Positions 61,530-64,000 of a stretch of DNA of 64,000 nucleotides are shown piece by piece; within the stretch, counting starts at the first letter, position 1, and each line of letters opens with the position of its first letter. The stretch is from Glycine soja (lineage: Eukaryota > Streptophyta > Magnoliopsida > Fabales > Fabaceae), in assembly GCF_004193775.1 (NCBI RefSeq), contig NC_041002.1, positions 33,763,112 through 33,827,111 of the forward strand. The letters are read 5' to 3'. A model generated the notes under the pieces. The model was given only the letters and a program-made list of their open reading frames with translations. It had not been told where the DNA came from and searched no databases. Made by a program: the position numbers and the translations under genes.

Positions 61530-63384
61530 TCTAATTATGTGGGCCATTAAGTCTATCATATGCTGACAATAGCCGAGAAGCCATGAATCTCTTCGGGGGC
61601 GGAGTAAGTGTCTGCCATCACCTTGGCCTTGGCTAACAAGCGGGGAAGTTCTTGACTCCCGTTCAAGGTAAGAGCAAACCGATCCATCCACATGGTTGCC
61701 TCTTGGTGTAAAGAGTCGATCACCCTTCCTCTAGCCTCTTTTTTCCGCATATACTTGAGCATACTCGTCCGCGATTCTATGCTCGTGGGCCGTGGCTAGA
61801 CCTAACTCTTCTTGGTACTTTGCGATGATAGCTAGCATGTTGGTCTCCGTCTCGCATAAACGCTGAGACAAGCTTCTTTTGGACCTTGAACAAGCAATTA
61901 ACTCCTTTTTCAGAACCATGCTATGTGCTCGTGACTGGTCCCTTTCTTCCCTTCGCAACTTGAGTTCGCTATTGCTACCCCATAGAGCTCCGCGAAATTT
62001 ATCCCGGGCCATACTCTTCCTTGCGAGCCCTCTTGGTCTCTTGTTCAAGGGCTCTTGCGGTAATTGCATTCTCTTCCCGTAACCCGGCACACTCCTTCCG
62101 AATGTGTGGTTGCGGCAACTTGAACTTCTCCTCGGCTAATTTCGCCTTTCCTAACTCGCTTTTGAGAGCTTGGACTTCTTCGTCCTCTTCCGGTGCTTCA
62201 AAACTCTCTTCGCTGACGACTTTTAACTTGGTGAGCCAATCTAACCTCGTATATGAACTTTCAGCCATTCATGGTAGCCACCAATGATGCCATTACGAAT
62301 GCCTCTAAGTTCTTGATCTTTCCTTAACGGGGTTTCCCATGCCTTATGGATTCTTTGTATAGTCTTGGAATTTTGTGCGCTGAATCCCTCACAAGGAAAG
62401 GAGACATGCTTTCTTCCGTCGGTGCTCCCCTCATGGGGTACCCTAGTTGTCTTATAGCGAGCGCGGGATTGTAGTTAATAACAACCCCTCGTTCCTACCA
62501 GCGGAATGTTTGGGGTATCCTCCACATGAGAAAAGGACTCCTTCTTTTCCTTCCTTCCATCGGGGGAACCAACTGATTGTTCTACCTCCTATTCCGGCCA
62601 AAGCTGGTCCCAATCTATTCTCCTCTTTTCAGTACACGAGCGATGGCTCAGAAGCGGACATGGATGTCTTGTGTCTTGTTGGAACAAGTGCGAAACCAAC
62701 CAAACACAGAGGGCGGGCAAACAACAGATGATCCGTGCGCTACTCTTTTCGCACCTTCGGTCAAATGTGTCAAATAGATCTGCCAAGACAGCTACCACCG
62801 GACTTTCCTTGCTATGGTGGTAGGCAAGGAAAGCGTCGATTGCTGCTAGGTCCACCAAACCGTCCACGTTTGGAAAGAGGACGACCCCAAAAATTAGCAA
62901 AGCTAACACATCCATAAACGGGACCTAATCTCCTTGATTGGCCATACCCCTCGCCTTGTCTTCTAGGTACCTCTGTGGTAGGCCCGCTATGCCGTTCCGA
63001 GCCTGTTTTATGTGGTCCAAACCTCTTGCTGAATCCTTGACCACAGTTGCAATTCTGCTCAAAGAGGGGAGACACCCGGAGGAAAGATATGGTTTTCTTC
63101 CCCCGAGAGGACATCCTAGAATTTCCTCAAATTCTTCAATGGTTGGTACTAATTGGAAGTCTCCGAATGTGAAGCACCTCAAGGCTGGTCGTAGTATTGG
63201 GTGAGTGATGCAATGGCTTCTATGGATACCTCTGCTAAGGTCAATTCTAAGATCTTTCCGTAAGTCTTGCGGAAAGCTTGCATTTGGAGAGGTTCCATCA
63301 ACCGCCCTAATTCCTTGATGCTGGTGGTATCTAAGCTTTTAACCTTGACTTGGTAGAACCTCTTGCCGGTTGATTTGTTCCCAT
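61530..63384 (-). pseudogene. Ogre-2 extra ORF1, frameshifted
   Basis: Homologous to 34943-36810. Starts at ATG 63384 (MGTN), shifts frame within 20 bases, and continues in changing frames with KRFYQVKVKSLD, RCFTFGDFQLVPTIEEFEEILGCP, LALLIFGVVLFPNVDGLVD and ARIICCLPALCVWLVSH. The coiled-coil half is at about 62290-61556 (FEAPEEDEEVQALKSELGKAKLAEEKF; ELKLRREERDQSRAHSM). At least five frameshifts or stops. Not functional. Confidence 0.82.
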
Positions 63385-63421
63385 GCTTGCTAAAGTGAGA
63401 CAAAGCTGGTGCAAATCCAGC

Positions 63422-64000
63422 GGATGCATGGGCTGGTAGTCGTTAAGAGGCTGTTGAGCCAAATAATCTGCTAAAGCGCTTCCTTTTACGCCTTTTGGTG
63501 ATCGTAGACTATATCAACTCAGATAGCAGGACTTGCCACGGGCGATTCGTCCCGTGAGAGCTGGCTTTTCAAGATGTACTTAACCGGGGTCCATTTTGGA
63601 TATCAACCAGGTAGTATGGCTCAGCATGTACTGCCTTAGGCGATGGGATGCCCATACTAAAGCACAACACAGTTCTTTCGAGCAAGGAGTAATTCATCTC
63701 ACAGGTTGTGAACTTCTTACTTAGGTAGTAAACAGCGCGCTCTTTCTTCCGGATTCGTCATGTTGCCCCAACATACACCCCATTGACTCGTCCAAGATTG
63801 TCATGTACAAAATGAGAGGCCTTCCAGGTACTGGTGGCATAAGCACGGGAGGATTCATTAGGCACTTTTTTATCCTTCAAAAGCTTCTTGACAATCCTCA
63901 TTCCAGCGATCAGTTTGGTTTTTGCGTAAGAGCTTGAACAACGGCTCACAAATGGCAGTGAGCTGCGATATGAATCTGGCAATATAATTCAAGCGCCCCA
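63422..64000 (-). repeat. direct copy of the Ogre-2 RNase H/RT region, probably an assembly artefact
   Basis: Bases 63422-64000 match 55858-56439 in the same orientation with very few substitutions but at least nine single-base indels, nearly all in homopolymers (for example CACCGGGC to CACGGGC, TTCAAAGATG to TTCAAGATG, CTTCCAAAAG to CTTCAAAAG). The join falls in the ORF1 start region, where a 5' leader is expected. An indel-only pattern suggests low-quality sequence from the same locus attached at a gap edge. Confidence 0.8.

Larger units (their letters stand above)
45873..63421 (-). mobile_element. second Ogre-like element, Ogre-2 (5' LTR not present)
   Basis: Minus-strand order: degraded ORF1 (right), gag-protease, intron, pol with two RNase H domains and integrase, 3' ORF, tandem arrays, 3' LTR (left). 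It is the same family as Ogre-1 but clearly diverged. Its left LTR border is worn (TTTCACAACC where the family has TGTCGCAACG). The 5' LTR and PBS are missing because the sequence switches at 63422 to a copy of its own RNase H region. Confidence 0.9.

Overview
This is plant nuclear DNA, most likely from a legume close to soybean (Glycine). That is an inference from Ogre/TAT elements, an Au-like SINE, CACTA ends and legume-like gene fragments; no marker in the window names the species. Almost all of it is transposable elements in several nested layers. One ordinary intact host gene is visible: a single-finger C2H2 transcription factor of the SUPERMAN/RABBIT EARS type at 3799-4740 (+).

Layout. 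1-2210 is the 3' end of a decayed Ty1/copia element with its 3' LTR. 2211-8246 is AT-rich single-copy-looking DNA around the zinc-finger gene. 8250-12599 is a complete non-autonomous CACTA transposon with a 3-bp ATA duplication; it carries exons of a DRM-type DNA methyltransferase (UBA region) and the 3' half of a plant O-fucosyltransferase-like gene, both on the minus strand. 12603-14086 is an unclassified repeat fragment. 14087-40325 is a Ty3/gypsy Tekay-like element (minus strand) whose 5' LTR is split at an AAACT target site by a 15.9-kb Ogre-like element (Ogre-1, 23069-38978, minus). Ogre-1 has a 4-kb internal deletion and holds a further 998-bp LTR-like insertion at a CGTTC target site. 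40326-41487 is a PIF/Harbinger transposase remnant and 41900-45504 a decayed SIRE-like copia element, both plus strand. 45873 to about 63421 is a second Ogre-like element (Ogre-2, minus) with a complete pol frame. The last 579 bases (63422-64000) repeat 55858-56439 with many one-base indels and look like an assembly fault.

The two Ogre copies explain each other. Read on the minus strand, the order is 5' LTR, tRNA-primed PBS, extra ORF1 with a coiled coil, gag-protease, a short intron, RT/RNase H/second RNase H/integrase, then a long 3' part with one more ORF. In Ogre-2 a 179-bp intron with GT/AG ends lies exactly between gag-pro and pol and brings them into one frame. In both copies the 3' ORF is preceded by the same arrangement: a perfect 7-bp-stem hairpin, a TATA box, a GTAAGT donor and a CAG acceptor a few bases before the ATG. 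This suggests the 3' ORF has its own promoter and a spliced leader. Its stop codons differ between the copies and are mostly CAG-to-TAG changes, as expected from deamination of CHG-methylated cytosines.

Most promising for follow-up: the CACTA element carrying a DRM fragment, and the promoter-intron-ORF module at the 3' end of the Ogre elements.
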